The notes beneath the pieces were generated by a model. The model did no database searches and had not been told where the DNA came from. It saw only the letters and a list, made by a program, of their open reading frames with translations. A DNA stretch of 64,000 bases. Source: Paragonimus westermani (taxonomy: Eukaryota; Platyhelminthes; Trematoda; Plagiorchiida; Troglotrematidae). The translations under genes and the position numbers were made by a program. Shown piece after piece: positions 10,536-23,985 of the stretch; the first letter of the stretch is position 1, and every line of letters begins with the position of its first letter. Location of the stretch: NCBI GenBank assembly GCA_008508345.1, contig QNGE01003539.1, positions 17,667 through 81,666 of the forward strand. The letters are read 5' to 3'.

Positions 10536-11805
10536 CATGGACTTTTAAAGCATCAACTGTTCAAACGATCTGGGTTCCCTTGTGTGTTCTGGACATTTGG
10601 AACAGCGATAGATGGACAAAATGGGACGCTGGTAGTGGATTGTGGTAACACAATCAACTATATCGATGGATATTCACCTCTCAAATCTCTCAGGATAATG
10701 AGTTCGTCTGGTGCAATCCATTGTGTACCTCTCACTCTGCTTTCTTTTGGGAAGCAAAACTACACTTCGTTTGAAGAAGGCAATAGCTTCTACTAATTGT
10801 GGTGAAGAACCTTCAATGATACCAGTGTATTTGCCTGCCTTAACAGAACCGTGGGCGCTCCAATAGAGGTGAGGAATTTGACGCACATCCTTATTGATAA
10901 AGTGACCTTACGTACCGCGCCCAAAACGAAAAATGTGGTGACCCTATCGTTTGTTTCTGACTATGTTTCAGTTCCGACTGCCATCTGTACTCTTTTTCTT
11001 TTCCTTTTATGTGTGCTTAAACGTTTATTTGAACAATTCAGGATGCCGGCAAGCATCTGGTCCACTATCACGTACGACTCATGCTCTACATTCGCCTACC
11101 GCTCTGCTGCGTTGTCCCGTTTTTACATTCTCTCGCTCTCAGGTCAACTTCGCATGTCGACAATTTATTCCTTGTTTACCCATTGCGTTATTCCAAACCC
11201 GTCATCTTTGGTTCTCTCGATCCCATAAACGCCGACTGCAATTTTAATCAGTTAAAAAACGCAACTTGTTAATTCCGGGCTGGTTCAATGAGTCACATTT
11301 ATCGGCTTACCCAGTTGTAGTATTTCTGTCACGTAACCTCTTTATTCATCACAATCACCTCGACTTTCATTCGCTCGTAGGTATCATCGATTCTAGTGTA
11401 CTGTGTCAACATGTTCCTTGTTAAAAGGAAAGCAGCCTTACTTTTCCTTTGAGCGTAACAGAAGGGGATACCAGATAAGTTTATCTTCTCTCAACAATGA
11501 ATCATGCAAACTACACATACTGAGAGTAAACCACTTATCATCTGCGTGAGACGTTAAGGTCAAACATCGTGAGGGACGCGAGAAAACTTATAAGTCTGTG
11601 AGGACCGCCTAGGATGGAGGCGACCGAGGTTACGATCCTACTTGGTCAAACACAACTTGATCACTTCCAGTCGTTTTTACTTCCTCTTCCACCTATGGTG
11701 GACATGAGGTGTGTGTGATAACAGTGAATTGGACCATTTATGCCTGTGTCAGCAGTTTTGGCCGACTGAGTCACTGGTGCATTATCAACGCTCTGGTTGT
11801 TTTCT

Positions 11806-11827
11806 GGAGGAGGAGGAGGAGGAGGAG
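11806..11827 (+). repeat. (GGA)n microsatellite
   Basis: Seven GGA units. In minus sense the run would read as a short polyproline tract, but no supporting gene structure is visible. Confidence 0.85.
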
Positions 11828-14800
11828 CTCTGTAACTACTATATTTACCGACTGTCGTGTACAGTGAAGTTCTGATTATCATTTTTTTTACGAAACTTCG
11901 TGCATACTGAACGTTTGTTTAAACGAGCAGGGATACTGACATGTACCCGTGCGCACTCGAACGCTCGACTTATGTCGCACACCTACTTAACTCTCCGCAG
12001 TGTTAACGTTTCTTCTTATTACTCGGTTGCTTGCAAGTCAACTTCGCGTACCAACCATATACTCCTTGTTTGCTCAATGCGTTGTTCTCAATGGGTCATC
12101 TTCGACTCACTTGATCATACAGGGGCAACTTAATGCGAATATAAGGCGGTTTTGTGGTGGAGAGTGACACTACGATATAACCGTTTTATAATAAGCAGCT
12201 GTGTTTTTAGTAGCATAGTACGTATGTTCTGGAACTAGAGGGCATTCTCAACGCCAGGATGACGATGGATCAGAAGCGGTTAGTGGAGTAGTGTGTACGC
12301 ACTATGAGGGATGTATCACCAGAGCGACTGACAAGGTATTAATGCCCAATGTTTGTGAATACACGTCAGAGGTGTAAATGGTTGCACGTCTTCGTGGTCC
12401 TGTTTTAACATAACCTGTAAGGAATTTCACGCAGAAAACAACTTGACAGGCCAAGCGTTTTCTGCTGTTACAGCAGTAACAGCCAGCAAAATTATTAGTG
12501 CGTACTTAGTGAACGAAGACAGTTCGGTTGCTTTCTGGATCTCGGATGGGTTACCTGAATCAAATTCTGAATCATCTGGGCTACGGTAATGGATTTCGTT
12601 GCTTGACGAGTCAGATTCTTACCAAAGTATCCGAGGAATGTCAACACTCTAGTCACAATGGATATAACAACCTCCATATATAACTGACCTGCTTGTACAC
12701 CACAGAACGATCCTTTCCATCAACGTCACAAAGTTACTAGACAAGCTAATAAGCAAACTATAAAGTGCTGTTATAATATTGATGACGATAATGGTGATAC
12801 TATTTCTTCACTTCGAGATCATATTCAACAAACGTTGATGTGAGAAGTTGGGAATTCAGGGATACACCTTTACCAAATTAAACAGGAATATGAGAAATCA
12901 GAATCTCAGGGCCACTTGTCAAGCAGATGTCGGAAATTACATGTTAAACTATGAAAACTTTTTTTAATTTTTACGTATGTTGCCACTCACCTTTGGAAAG
13001 TGTTACAGAGTTGTATGGTTGAGTTCAGAAAATAATATTCGGGGTGTTTACCGCTCAGTTCTGGTGATAACTTTTGCTGTTACTCGATCTCTTCTCAATG
13101 GATTGCATCTTGCCGAATTCGGACCAGTTTGAAGCGTTACGTTGTTTGGCAAACCTAGTTTTTTGAGCTACCGAAGATGATAGGAAACCAACAAAAATAG
13201 GGAGCTGGTAACATACAATAAAAAAATTCTGAGCGGGTTGTTCAACTAAATACATTTATGAATTCACGCCAACAATAGTGAGAATGTATATGCCTGTTTG
13301 ACAGGAGTGTTCATTATCATACTCTGAAGGCAATGGATATAACAGGGCAAGTGCGTCATGCGAATACGTTGTACTCAGCGATGAATGTCTAGGTTGGTCA
13401 CTCAGATTGCACGTGACTGAATATCATATGAGAAGGATACCTGAGTTTATCATGAAGAATCATGGAGAATCAATATCATTGTGAAAGTAGAGACACCATG
13501 TTTCGCGCACATAGCGGAGTATGCGACAGGATGGATTGTATACAGTTTCGCGATTGGGTGTTAAATCGGAATGTATACTACTGGAATACGACAAGCGAAA
13601 GCTTTGTTGGCTTTCACTTCGAAAGGCCGAAGTGTAGTGTGTTACACAATGGGCCTTGTGTGCACACAGACCTTTTTGTCGCTTTCTGTTCGAGGACGCA
13701 TTCGACAAGCAAGCTGATGGTGAATATTCTGTCAAACCTGAGTAAGTGGTTCGCCTAATTTGCAACATCTCGTATTTTACGATGCCGCCACTTACCACTT
13801 TTGTGAGCTGACTCTCATTATGTATAAGGAAGCAGTACACACGAGCAAAATGACAAGCTGACCTAAGATGTGTGTGTATTTCCTGCGCCATCTGTCATGC
13901 TGACATGAATTCATAATTGCACTTACTAGAGGGTCAAAGTGAAGAACTGTAGTATACCGACTTTTGCTAATGTGTAACTACGTGAGATTTTGAACCGGAT
14001 CTTGTGTAGTTGTTAGAACTACACCATTCAAGAAATCAGGACACAGTGCAACAAACAGCAGGTCCTCCTTTTCGGTATTTTTAAGAAGGCTATTTCTGAT
14101 AAGTAGATTGACGTCAGAAACGGACTCGCGTGCTATCCACAGACAAAAGCCAGATGTTTCCTAGGTCAAAGTCGAAGAGATTCACAACAGACAAAAAGTC
14201 TGAAGATATATATTGTGTTTGTTAGTGCAAGACGGCTATTTAAGCCGTTTTAAAATAGTGGATATTCATACCAACACAAAGGTGGTTCAGAAACCTGTTG
14301 GAAATACAGGAGTATTTTACCGTGAAGAAGTTCGCGAAAATGAAGTCTTATTTCTAAGTTTATATTGAAACTGTGTTGTAACTGATTGACAAAATTTTTA
14401 ATGTAGTCATCCGATATGACTTACAAAACCCGAAATATTGGAATATCGTTTACCAGAGTAGCCACCAATTCAAAGCAAATTAGTTCTGAACGCATGGGGG
14501 GAATCTGACACCCGTTAATCAGTGTCACAACAAACCGGAAAATGCGTTTCAGGTTGCTCCGAAAATGGCAGAGTATTCGTCCAGGACTTTGTATCTGTGT
14601 CCTGTTCGGATTACAGGCTTTACGGTTAATGTCGCTAAATGTTGCCTGTCTGCTTCTGTACAGAGGCCTAGTGTTTCCAGCTAAGTGTCTTGCCAATTTG
14701 GCAACATGGCTGTTGGTAAAAACAGCTAGTTATCTTTTCGTCCTTCCTATTTAGACCACAATGCAGCGACACGAATATGTAAGCTGTTTATTCTTGGAGT

Positions 14801-14869
14801 GACACGATTTTGGCTTGTTGTATTATACATAATCTGCTGCAATATGACACCTGGACACAGCGCTTATTC

Positions 14870-15605
14870 AGAGTATTTTGTCACTGTTGACCAGTTAGCA
14901 CCTAAAACAAATTTCCGAACAATCTGCGATGAGTATCCAATCGTCTACAGAATATCAGAGAGTGTACTGGAGTCTAACGTTGAACGTTCGTACATGAGTA
15001 GCTTCCACGCTCTATGAAAAAACATCTTAACTAGATTCTTCGTATAGTTCATTTGACAGAAGCTTCGAAGCGCACATGTCATCCCATTCACGTAGACTTT
15101 TTGCAGGCGGATTTTTCTACTCTGCCATCTGACCTTCGGAAAACTCGAATGACGAAGAATGGAAGGCAGCTCTTTACTTCGATCTGTCTTGTATACTGAA
15201 GATTTGGATTAGCATAATTCAACGTCAATAACAACAGGCTTAGATCACTTGAATTTTCACGAATGGCCAGAATGTCGTCTACGTAGCACTTCAGTGATAC
15301 TGGTTTTGACAACTTTTCACATAATATGAATTCTACATGACCAACAAATAAATCCACCAAGAATGAACTCAGCAGATTGCCTGTTGTACGATCGTTCATT
15401 TTTGGAATAAGAAGACGTCTGGAACTCGGACTTCACATTATGCGTGCACAAAAGTAATGAGAGTATCAGTTTAAACACCGGAATGAGAAGCGGACCAATG
15501 TTACTTAGATTGTAAACACGAATGCCGTCAGCTGTTGCATGAAACAAAATGTTGGCCAGCATGGAATTCACATCGGGTGAACACATCCTAACCGACCACA
15601 CAGCT
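14870..15605 (-). pseudogene. Decayed Penelope-like element, RT region, third lineage
   Basis: In minus sense the upstream segment (15317-15601) ends with LILSLLLCTHNV, the PLE lead-in to motif B. After a frameshift, 15088-15399 gives LLVDLF-like SFLVDLFVGHVE, then LKCYVDDILAI (motif C, intact YVDD), NPNLQYTRQIEVKSCLPF and RRSDGRVEKSACKKST. Further down, NYTKNLVKMFFHRAWKL (about 15010-15060) and a stop-containing TIGYSSQIVRKF match the post-RT region of PLEs. No endonuclease part is found beyond 14870. The order and spacing of motifs are convincing. Frameshifts and stops show decay. Confidence 0.7.
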
Positions 15606-16558
15606 TACAAGTTCGAGGCAATCTTCATAGTCTATTTACTGATTCACTTTATGACTAGTTCAGGCAAATCACCTGACCGGCAGCTGACTTGTGAGGTGAT
15701 GAGCTGCACTCCGACATAATAGGCCGATGTGTAGGATCGGTTTCTCGAGGTTTGGTCAGTCCACGCACACGTGTGTTTTCGTACTGGATTGATCACCTTG
15801 TATCGACTGGTAGGGATTATGCCACTTGTCTCTGATCTTTATAACTTGCGGATCGCTACCTGTCGTGAGTGTCGTCTGGAAGACATTCGTATGTCACCGA
15901 GAAGTTCAAGCATTTTGTTAGTGCACTCCATTTTGTCCATCAGCACAAAATTTTGCCTGTGTTCGAAATTAACGTCATTAATTTTCCACCTTTAATTTTG
16001 TTCTTCAAAATGGAAGTGTGCCGATGTCAATAGAATGTGGCGCATTTGATTGTGGTTGTGATGTTGGTAGTCTTGCTTTCGGTCAATTATGATTTCCCCT
16101 AGATGTCGTCGAACGCTGATGACGTTGATCATACGGATTTCCGAATCCGAAGTATAACACAAACACTTCAATTTTATTCGGTGTTATAGTAAACTTCAAA
16201 TCTAAACAGAGACTTTTGGTTTGAGTTCATGCTAACTTTCTGGCGATAGACTGGTAACTTATTTATCCAACACTTCAGGAAATGTTGAACAGGACAAATT
16301 GAATCAACGAGCGGTTTGGTCATGTTCGCATGGCGTGATAAATGACCATTGGAGGTGTTCGGGCACACTAATGTCAGAAATAGGTCGATGGTTGTAGATA
16401 AATGTGGAGCACTCGATTTGAAGCAAAACGTAATTTGGTAACGATTCAGCAATGCAGACGGTAGACTGAATGTCGTCTTGATAAGGTTTTTGTGCTTTTA
16501 GCCTGGACTACCAGCAAGCGCATCTGCTCTGACGGGGTGTGAAAGAGTTTGACGATCC
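15606..16558. other. No recognisable gene
   Basis: Only short frames occur, with no convincing similarity on either strand. In minus sense around 16300-16450 there is a weak resemblance to a retroviral-type integrase segment (STFIYNHRPISDISVPEH). It is too faint to annotate, but it lies downstream of the possible RNase H trace at 16559-16813. Confidence 0.45.
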
Positions 16559-16813
16559 CTAATCGAACGTAAATGACGGTGTTCGCAGTATAGTCGACAA
16601 GCGGTATAGAATTATCGAGCAGTTAGCGATCATTAGTGACAATACTTGAATGCCATTAGCCTTCTTTTGCATCACAGCTCCAGTGACATCAGGTTCTTTT
16701 GTGTATTTTGTTGACAAAACGAGAAATTGCTTGAATAGAGGAATGCGTAAGGCGATTTTGCAGTCGTTACGAAACATTGAAGGATCTCCATACTTGATAA
16801 CACCGCACGTCAT
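16559..16813 (-). pseudogene. Possible Gypsy RNase H remnant
   Basis: In minus sense the open segment contains FLVLSTKYTKEPDVTGAVMQ followed by KKANGIQVLS and LYRLSTI. Gypsy RNase H domains normally show L-TDAS-GAVL-Q---G--Q-L followed by a YSTF-REL segment, and the spacing agrees. The catalytic TDAS box is not preserved, and no RT lies upstream in readable form. The call is tentative; chance similarity is possible. Confidence 0.35.
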
Positions 16814-19800
16814 TAATATATCTAAATAAAAGCATAGGATTCAGAACGCTTCCTTCAATCATCCTGTCAGGAGTGACTTCCGCTTCCAACAAAACTATAT
16901 TTCGTTTGGACGTGTGCTGTTTTTGATATAAGGTAGGAGCCAGTTATATAGGAGGCTTGTATGCCAAAAGATGCTAGCTCGATCAACGAGTTCTTATGAG
17001 GCAGGCAAAACTAGCTGCATGAGTTGAGTGTTTGACGACCACTGAGTTCATTAGTTCTTTTCCTGTTGATTTTTTTTCTTCATGCACTGGAAATCTTTTT
17101 GGTAGTAGCTGCCAGCTTTGATCGGCTGTGAATTGTCCGCCGGTGGTAAATTCTGTGGTTAAAAGGCAATAAAATGAGATATGTTGGAACAGTTGATCGT
17201 ATGTCGGTTGTAACGCTGATGGATTTGAAACTCGTTAACTTTCGTGACAGAAATACTCATGAATTGTACAACGTTTATATTAACTGACCGGTTTTGTTCC
17301 TCCGTTGATGTTGAGTTCAAATGTGTCGACGGTTGCTGTTGTGGCGATAAGCATGGGCTCCACTTTGGATTTGATTATGAGGCCTGCTTTTTAGTACATT
17401 GTCATATTGACAAGTAATAATTCAGTACATATAAATTTGATGATATATGTTTATATAGCATCGTTTTGTTTCGGTGAACGTCGATGTGTGATTCACTCCA
17501 TTCTAGGTGATTATTCACAGAGTCTCAAAGAGCCAATCGATGGTTGAAAATTTTCGAACTTCAGCGAAGTTAAAAGTTTGTTGGGCAACTACGTGATGGA
17601 TGACAGTGTTTTGTACGTGCTTGGCGCAGTCAGAAAGTCAGCCACTGGAGACTTGAAATATAATAATGGGAGTGTGAGTACTGCTGACGTGTATAACAAG
17701 TTCAGTTCCCATGTAGTTCTAGTGACATGCTGCTGATCGCGGTTCTGTCGTTGAGTAAAACCGGATTGGTTGTTGGCTCCTTTGATTCGGAGAACAACCG
17801 TGATGCAACTACCTTCTTGTAAGAAGCTTTCTACAAATTGTCGGCTCATTGCAAATGGAATAAACGACTCTAGGTACCTGTTCGAGTGCAACATCCCAAC
17901 TGCTCAATGGAAGCAGTATGCTGCGCAGGTTTATGGTAAGCACGTAACGACCAGGGATGTTTGCAACAACCGTTATCGACAAGAGATCGTACAATGATCA
18001 ATTAGTTTTATGTGTAATGATGTTGCAAGGAACTTGACCCAAATACCCAACCATATGGAAAATAATGACACTTAGCCTGTTATCACAGACGGCAACAATG
18101 GGTATCCGCACAAAAGCAGCAAATACGGTTGTTTAGACTCTCTTCTGATGTGATCAGTACCGGTGATACACACGGAATGCAGCACCACAATTGAGTCTCG
18201 TAACATTTCACATTTCTTGTTGTAGTTTGAAGTCACATCAGTCTGTATCCAAAAATGGAATGGGTCGTAGAAAACCCATGAGCTATGGTTATGTGCGCGG
18301 TGAAAAATGCGCTTCCTTGCTCCCATTATTCATGAGGTAATGGAGGACCACGGTCTCATGAGAACTGTTGTGACGGACAGAATGATGGCTCAAATACGAG
18401 CTGCACGGGTCGCCTTTGAGTGCAATATATCTTCGCGTTATTTCCACGCTCGAGATGTTGAGGAAACATTAAGTTGATATAATTTACTTCATAATTATCA
18501 CTTAGACACATTCGTCTCGATGTTTCCATTTGTTTCATCACACAGTCACTTCTGATAAATTCGCAGAACAAGTAAAAGATATTATACAGCCATGGTTGAG
18601 GTTCAACCGAGGTGTTGAAATAATTCGACGAATAAGCCCCAGGTTTATGTATCATCTGAAGTGCAAGTGGTTCCATATAAAGCTTAAGTGGGCTATCCAC
18701 CCAGGGTTCGGTGCTGTTCACTTCGGTAATCAGACAACTAGTCGTTTGTGGAATGTTAATTGGCGACTGAAAAAGCGCACTCATCAACAAGATCATTTAG
18801 TTACGGTCATCAGTAAAAGTTGGCTCCACAGTGAGTGAGTGACGAGGGAGTCCGAGATGCAGTACATCTGTGGCTTTGACCACCGTGAGGTGATTAGCTT
18901 CGACTTGAAGCATAGTCGTAAAGCTAACGGCGTTGGTCAGTCAACTGACATTGAAACATTTCAGTGGGTGTCACCCACACTGCACTTTAAACACTCAGAC
19001 GAGTGCAAGGTTAACGCACGTTATGTAATGCTATTCAGCAGCTTCGAGTGAGCCAACACAGTACACACTGCATGATGAAAATAAATGACGTTATGTGCAA
19101 ATGCAAGGTTTATACGTCTATGTGGTTACCACGTCTTCACATGCTGTCCGTCATCAAAGAACACTTTTATTCATGAGGTAGTTTGTTTTCAGCCAAGACC
19201 CCACTTAACCTAGACCGCTTTCCAATCCAATGCTGATAGCTTGGTAAATATAATTTGCATGGAAGCCACATTTTTTGCCGAGAAAGCACGGTCACTGGTA
19301 CAAATCCAATTTAAACTGACGACAAGTGCCGCATTAGAAGTTGGCCAAGCTGTCGGATGTGAATCCCAGAACAAAGAGCTAGAGTTTCAAAGCTGTCAAA
19401 TCAATTATACACCGGTCCACTGAAAAGACTGAGGCGGCGTGGATTTCTACCACAACTGAGTTAAAAGCGAGAAGACTATGACAAACCGGTCAGAAGTTTG
19501 GGGAAAATACTATACCATAACTTTCCAGCGTTTAACTCTACGGACTTTCGTGGAGTCGTGACTACGGAATCCACCTAATCCGACTGCCAAGCATGCAGTT
19601 CAGTGCATCCAGTCATCAGTTGTAACCGGAAAGTCTGTATCCCGTCTCGCTTAATCATTCTACTTTCCGGAAACCAGGATTTCCGTAACCTTATATGCTT
19701 ATAATGTTCTACTTACCGGCGGATCCGTTTGGTTGGATAAACTTAAGGACCTTCGTGTAAATATAATGCCAAACCAACATCCACACAATTAAAATGAGCA

Positions 19801-21739
19801 ATAAATAATGCAAGACAGATCACGCCGAATAACGTGAAATTAATAGCTGGGAACTAAAACATGCATTTTTAACTACTTGCCAGCGGTGATATTAAGTATA
19901 TTTCGTTTCAATTTAGTGTTATGACGATTATACCACAAAAATTCACCTCAGAAGTCACCACCTACATCGTGTATGACCGAATGCCTAAGCTAACAGGAAA
20001 TTGTATAGTATACATAGCATGCACGCTTATCTGGAAGCTAGCAGCTTGCTATTTGGTTCGTGCGTCCAAATTTTCCTTAACCCTATGCTAACGCGAATCG
20101 GAAGTAGTAGTGAAAAAGCCATAATTCCGCAATCAAACTTCATTTATTGATTCATTTATCGTATACAAGCAGACTTCATTGCAACAAGTAAAGGCGCTAG
20201 TGAGTTTGACGTGAGGGCACCTTTAACACAACCACAGGTCGATAGCTAAAGAGGACGGATTTCGACGGAATGTCGACGGAAACTCCAGCTGACCTTCATA
20301 ATTCAAACAGGCGTCAGACCGGTTGGGCAGCACTCCTGACGGCAAGGGCTAAACCACTGTTAACTTAACGAATGTAGTGTACAGTAGTCAAGATGGCACG
20401 GATTCAGCGTACAGCTACAAGTGAAGCTGCGATATTCAAGCCAACACATTAACTTTGATGTTGGTGGTTTGTAGTAAATTTACATTCACAGCGTGATGGT
20501 AACAGACACGGTGGCACTAGTAAGATAACTTCCGCGTCGCAGGGAGTTTGGGATTTTGAGGATGTTGAAGGTGATCTCACTACACGTTCAGTAAGACGCC
20601 ATTACCACAAGACCCGTATAATACCACACTAGGTCAGACTGTCGTGATGTACCTCGTACAGTAGAAATGTGCACACCCACGGGCGCTTCGATAAATGTCG
20701 GCAAATGATCAGCATACCGCGAGCCCGTACATCTTTGTTCGAACACAACTGCCGAGACGTTATGCTTGACCTTTCGTGAAGCATATTTCAACTCATCGGA
20801 CGCCGAAGTGCACATGCGATAACATGCTCCATTGGCCTGCTGAAATCGCGAACGTCGGCTTCGAACAGACCAAGCGACGCAAACAGCCTTAGATCCACAG
20901 CCGACCCAAAATATTGTGGAAGGTATCGGTCAAATCTGCAATAAAGAGCATGACACTATCTCCGAGAAACAACATCGTGCGAATCGTAGCATACAACGTT
21001 ATTGTGTTCTGGTTGCCAAATTTCCCATTGCTGTGACACTTTTCGACCAATCACTGCACTCGTTTGTGCTGCATTTCAACTTCACTGGTTTGATTTGTCC
21101 GCAATTTCATTGGTTGATTCGAAGAGAGCGCAAAATGCTTGATGTGGTGCAGTTTACTTGCAGTTAGTCATTGCCACCTGCATCTACTAAAATGAACTTG
21201 CAATGTTCAACGGTTACACCAACGTATTCGTCATCTTACAAGGAATCAATCAGATGACAGCACACACAGTACCCAGGCACCTTAATCGAGGCACACTAGG
21301 GTCTGTCTCAGAAGGGAGAAAATGTCACAAGTCAATCAGAAATGTGTACTACCACAACACAGATGCCGGGTTAGTTTCAGTTCACATCGTGATTTTCTAT
21401 ATGGGGACCCCACGTTCCGGAACTAAACCACCATTTAGAAATGACCTCACGTTCGCTGGCCGCAGACCTCGGGTTCTGGCTGGCCAAATTCCTCAGCACG
21501 GTGCACGGACGCAGCCCGCCTGTGTGTTTGAGAACATGAAAGGAAGCGGAAGGAACCATGTGTGATAAAACGAAACGGTGGCACAATGCGTGCTGTTACA
21601 CTAATCCGTTCCGTCGGAGGCACTGACTGCAGTGCTTCTGACCGTCCTCTCTCTGGCGACGCACACGCTCCTAAATCCTTCCCATTAATCGGCTAATAAC
21701 ATCTTGCAGTATTCGGTTTCACCCGACTGAAGTGTGTTA
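16814..21739. other. Unrecognised non-coding stretch
   Basis: Open frames at 18356-18796 (minus) and 18530-18838 (plus) overlap in antisense and neither shows a known motif. No transposon domain, RNA gene or tandem repeat is evident. The sequence is probably intergenic or intronic. Confidence 0.5.
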
Positions 21740-23240
21740 CTCTCAGCCCAGACCGGTCGTCTTCGACTTCATGTATGACAGGTCAAATCGGGAACAATCT
21801 CGTGCACGATGTATGGTCCCTTCTGGGAGTTCTACTTTCAGGCGCTTCCGCACGTAGCCAGATATTATTGCCAGGATGTAGGGGTTATCGTATGCTTTAT
21901 CATAATAATCGCTCTGTCTCCGCTGAGCCGTTCGCACGTGTTCACGTGCTAACATAAATCCCCCCATCAATCTGCCACGTAATCACATGCAGCAATTCGT
22001 AATCAGCAGGTTATCTGGCGGCAACTTAGGAACTAGCAATTCGGAAGGCGGCCGCTTTTCTCATTCCGCTGGTTGATAATTTGGTGATTGTGTTGTAAAG
22101 GAATGAGCGCAAGCAAGGTATGCAAACAGGCATTTGGATACGGCCTCGCCCCCATGATCTGACGTTTTCAGAATTCACGAACGTCTCTAGAATGGGCTCC
22201 AACATGCGCCATCGCCCTGCACGTGATAAACACTCGTACCCATCTTCTTCTTGTCTGATATTCTACACAGTTAATGCATCAACGCACTTTCAAAATTTGA
22301 TCCTCGGTCAGAATGCAATTAGGTCGGGGCACTCAAGCGTGATATCCAATGATCAAAGATAAATTTGGTGGTTATTGCACCGTCCACTCTATGCACTGGT
22401 ACGGCTTCACACCCTTTGGTGGGGTGATCTAACATCACCAAGATGTGCCCACTTCCGCGGCTGCTTTGTAGTAGTGGTCCAACAGTAACAATTCCTGTTA
22501 ACTTCTTTGGCTACCTCGTCAACATACTCTGTAAGGGTGCGCATTATTGTCCCTTTAATTTGTGAACACAGGCTACAATTATTTCCCACAGTCCTGACAT
22601 CCGTTCGTTGGTGAAGCCACCGGAAACCTTGTCCCGTGACTGGTTCAAATTGCTTTGACCCTCATACCCCAAATTCTCATGGGGTTCATGCAGGACAATG
22701 CGAACCGCCGACTTGGAGAACCAAACCTTGCGTTCATATTCCGGGTAGTATTGGCATTAAAGTACATCATCGGCAAAACAGAGACGGCGCCACAGCGACC
22801 TTAAACAACGCGCCAACCATCCGCATCTCACCATCTCTTGGATGGTTGGACGTGGTGTTCCTTCTTTTATACGCTCATATATGATACGCTGATCCACATC
22901 ATGACATTTAATGGCAACCCACCGATTTCTATTCTCCGGTCTGACAGTAATCATCACAAAATGACCACCCGTGCACGGCGAGCAATCTCTTCGGTCACGA
23001 TTCGGTCTTCTAGATAACGTACCAACGTTGAGATACCCGTGACTAGGCCTGTGTTCGCATGCAATTTCATACCCTTTTAAAATTTCATGCAAACGGGCAA
23101 CTTTTCTCCCCAACTATTCAAAAATTCTCAATTACTGAAGAGATATGTGATCCGTCCGAACCAAGAAACGCCTTTCGAGGAGGTAATAACGAAAATGTTT
23201 AATGCAACTGTAGATGAGTCTTCAGCTGAGCGGTTGTGTC
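21740..23240 (-). pseudogene. Decayed Gypsy pol, second element: RNase H end, zinc-binding and integrase
   Basis: In minus sense, ALNIFRYYLLERRFLVRTDH (about 23140-23210) and VARLHEILKGYEIACEHRP (22990-23110) are the C-terminal RNase H and connection segments, followed by a TLSRRP motif. A long linker (22757-22960) leads to the integrase: an HHCC-like piece near 22590, then SDRGSNFES (about 22288-22318), which is the second catalytic Asp region of the DDE core. The tail carries LAREHVRTAQRRQSDYYDK (about 21880-21960), typical of the Gypsy integrase C-terminus. Stops and frameshifts are frequent. It differs from the 4606-6810 element. RT lies beyond 23240 but is not readable, so the copy is truncated. 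Confidence 0.7.
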
Positions 23241-23589
23241 CCAGTAACTGAGCGGACGATCAGCAGTCGTACACTGAATAAAACGGATATCATTGATTTC
23301 CAAGAACTGGGTTTTGAAATTGAGTTTTCAAGTGATGGAAATGGGATCAAGGCTGAACAAGTGGAAACCCCCACTGTTACCCACTCTGAAACTAAATTAA
23401 ATTATGCCTAAAGCTCTTGTGATTAATTCTTTGAATTTGTCGAGTTTTTGCCCATGCTATTTCCTAGGTAACCGGATCTGAGCCGGTGGTATTGCTGCTC
23501 TTCCTAACAAAGTTTAGGCCGCCCAGTATCGTCATCAACCTTCCTCCTTTATACAGCTTCGTGGCACGGTATACATCTATCCTCGATCC

Positions 23590-23985
23590 ATCCCTCGTTG
23601 CGCGCATATCATGCAGTTAATAACAGATATCTTTCGCGAAGTTGGTCATAAACTGCCTTATGCCGATTCTGCGCATATGGCCTTTGAGGAGGTCAAACAC
23701 GCTATCCCCTAACTAACCATTCTCGCTCATGTTGACCCTAACGCAGAGTTATTGACTGTAACTGACGCTTCCGATAGACCCGCTGTCGCCATGTTACACT
23801 AGTTTGTTACAGGTCAGCAACAGTACCCAACATGCTCTTATGAATGGTTGCTACCAGCAAAGTCCCGCCACAGTGGACACAACAACGTCGACAGTCTCAT
23901 GATACGTGCGACTAAGTTATCATGCGTAAACACATCGGCATTTGCTTATATTGTGTCTGGACTGTATGGTCGTCTCACGGCGAAA
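23590..23985 (+). pseudogene. Decayed Gypsy RNase H fragment, opposite orientation
   Basis: The plus strand reads IPRCAHIMQLITDIF (end of the RT connection), AFEEVKHAI, then LLTVTDASDRPAVAMLH with the TDAS catalytic box. FVTGQQQ and AYIVSGLYGRLTAKTRN follow in the same frame across stops. This is a Gypsy RT/RNase H junction. It faces away from the element at 21740-23240, so the two fragments meet 5' end to 5' end with about 350 bp between them. No further pol sequence is readable on either side. Confidence 0.65.

Larger units (their letters stand above)
7886..14869. other. Unrecognised non-coding stretch with minor microsatellites
   Basis: All open frames here are short (under about 145 residues). 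They overlap antisense frames and show no conserved motif. I looked in both strands for RT (YxDD), integrase, RNase H, zinc-finger and kinase-type motifs and saw none. The only notable elements are the simple repeats at 10517-10535 and 11806-11827. Host introns or very old repeats are the likely content. Confidence 0.5.

Noticed and set aside
18356..18796. 146-codon minus frame overlapping a 102-codon plus frame
   Set aside because: Neither has a motif or exon signals, and mutual antisense overlap suggests chance.
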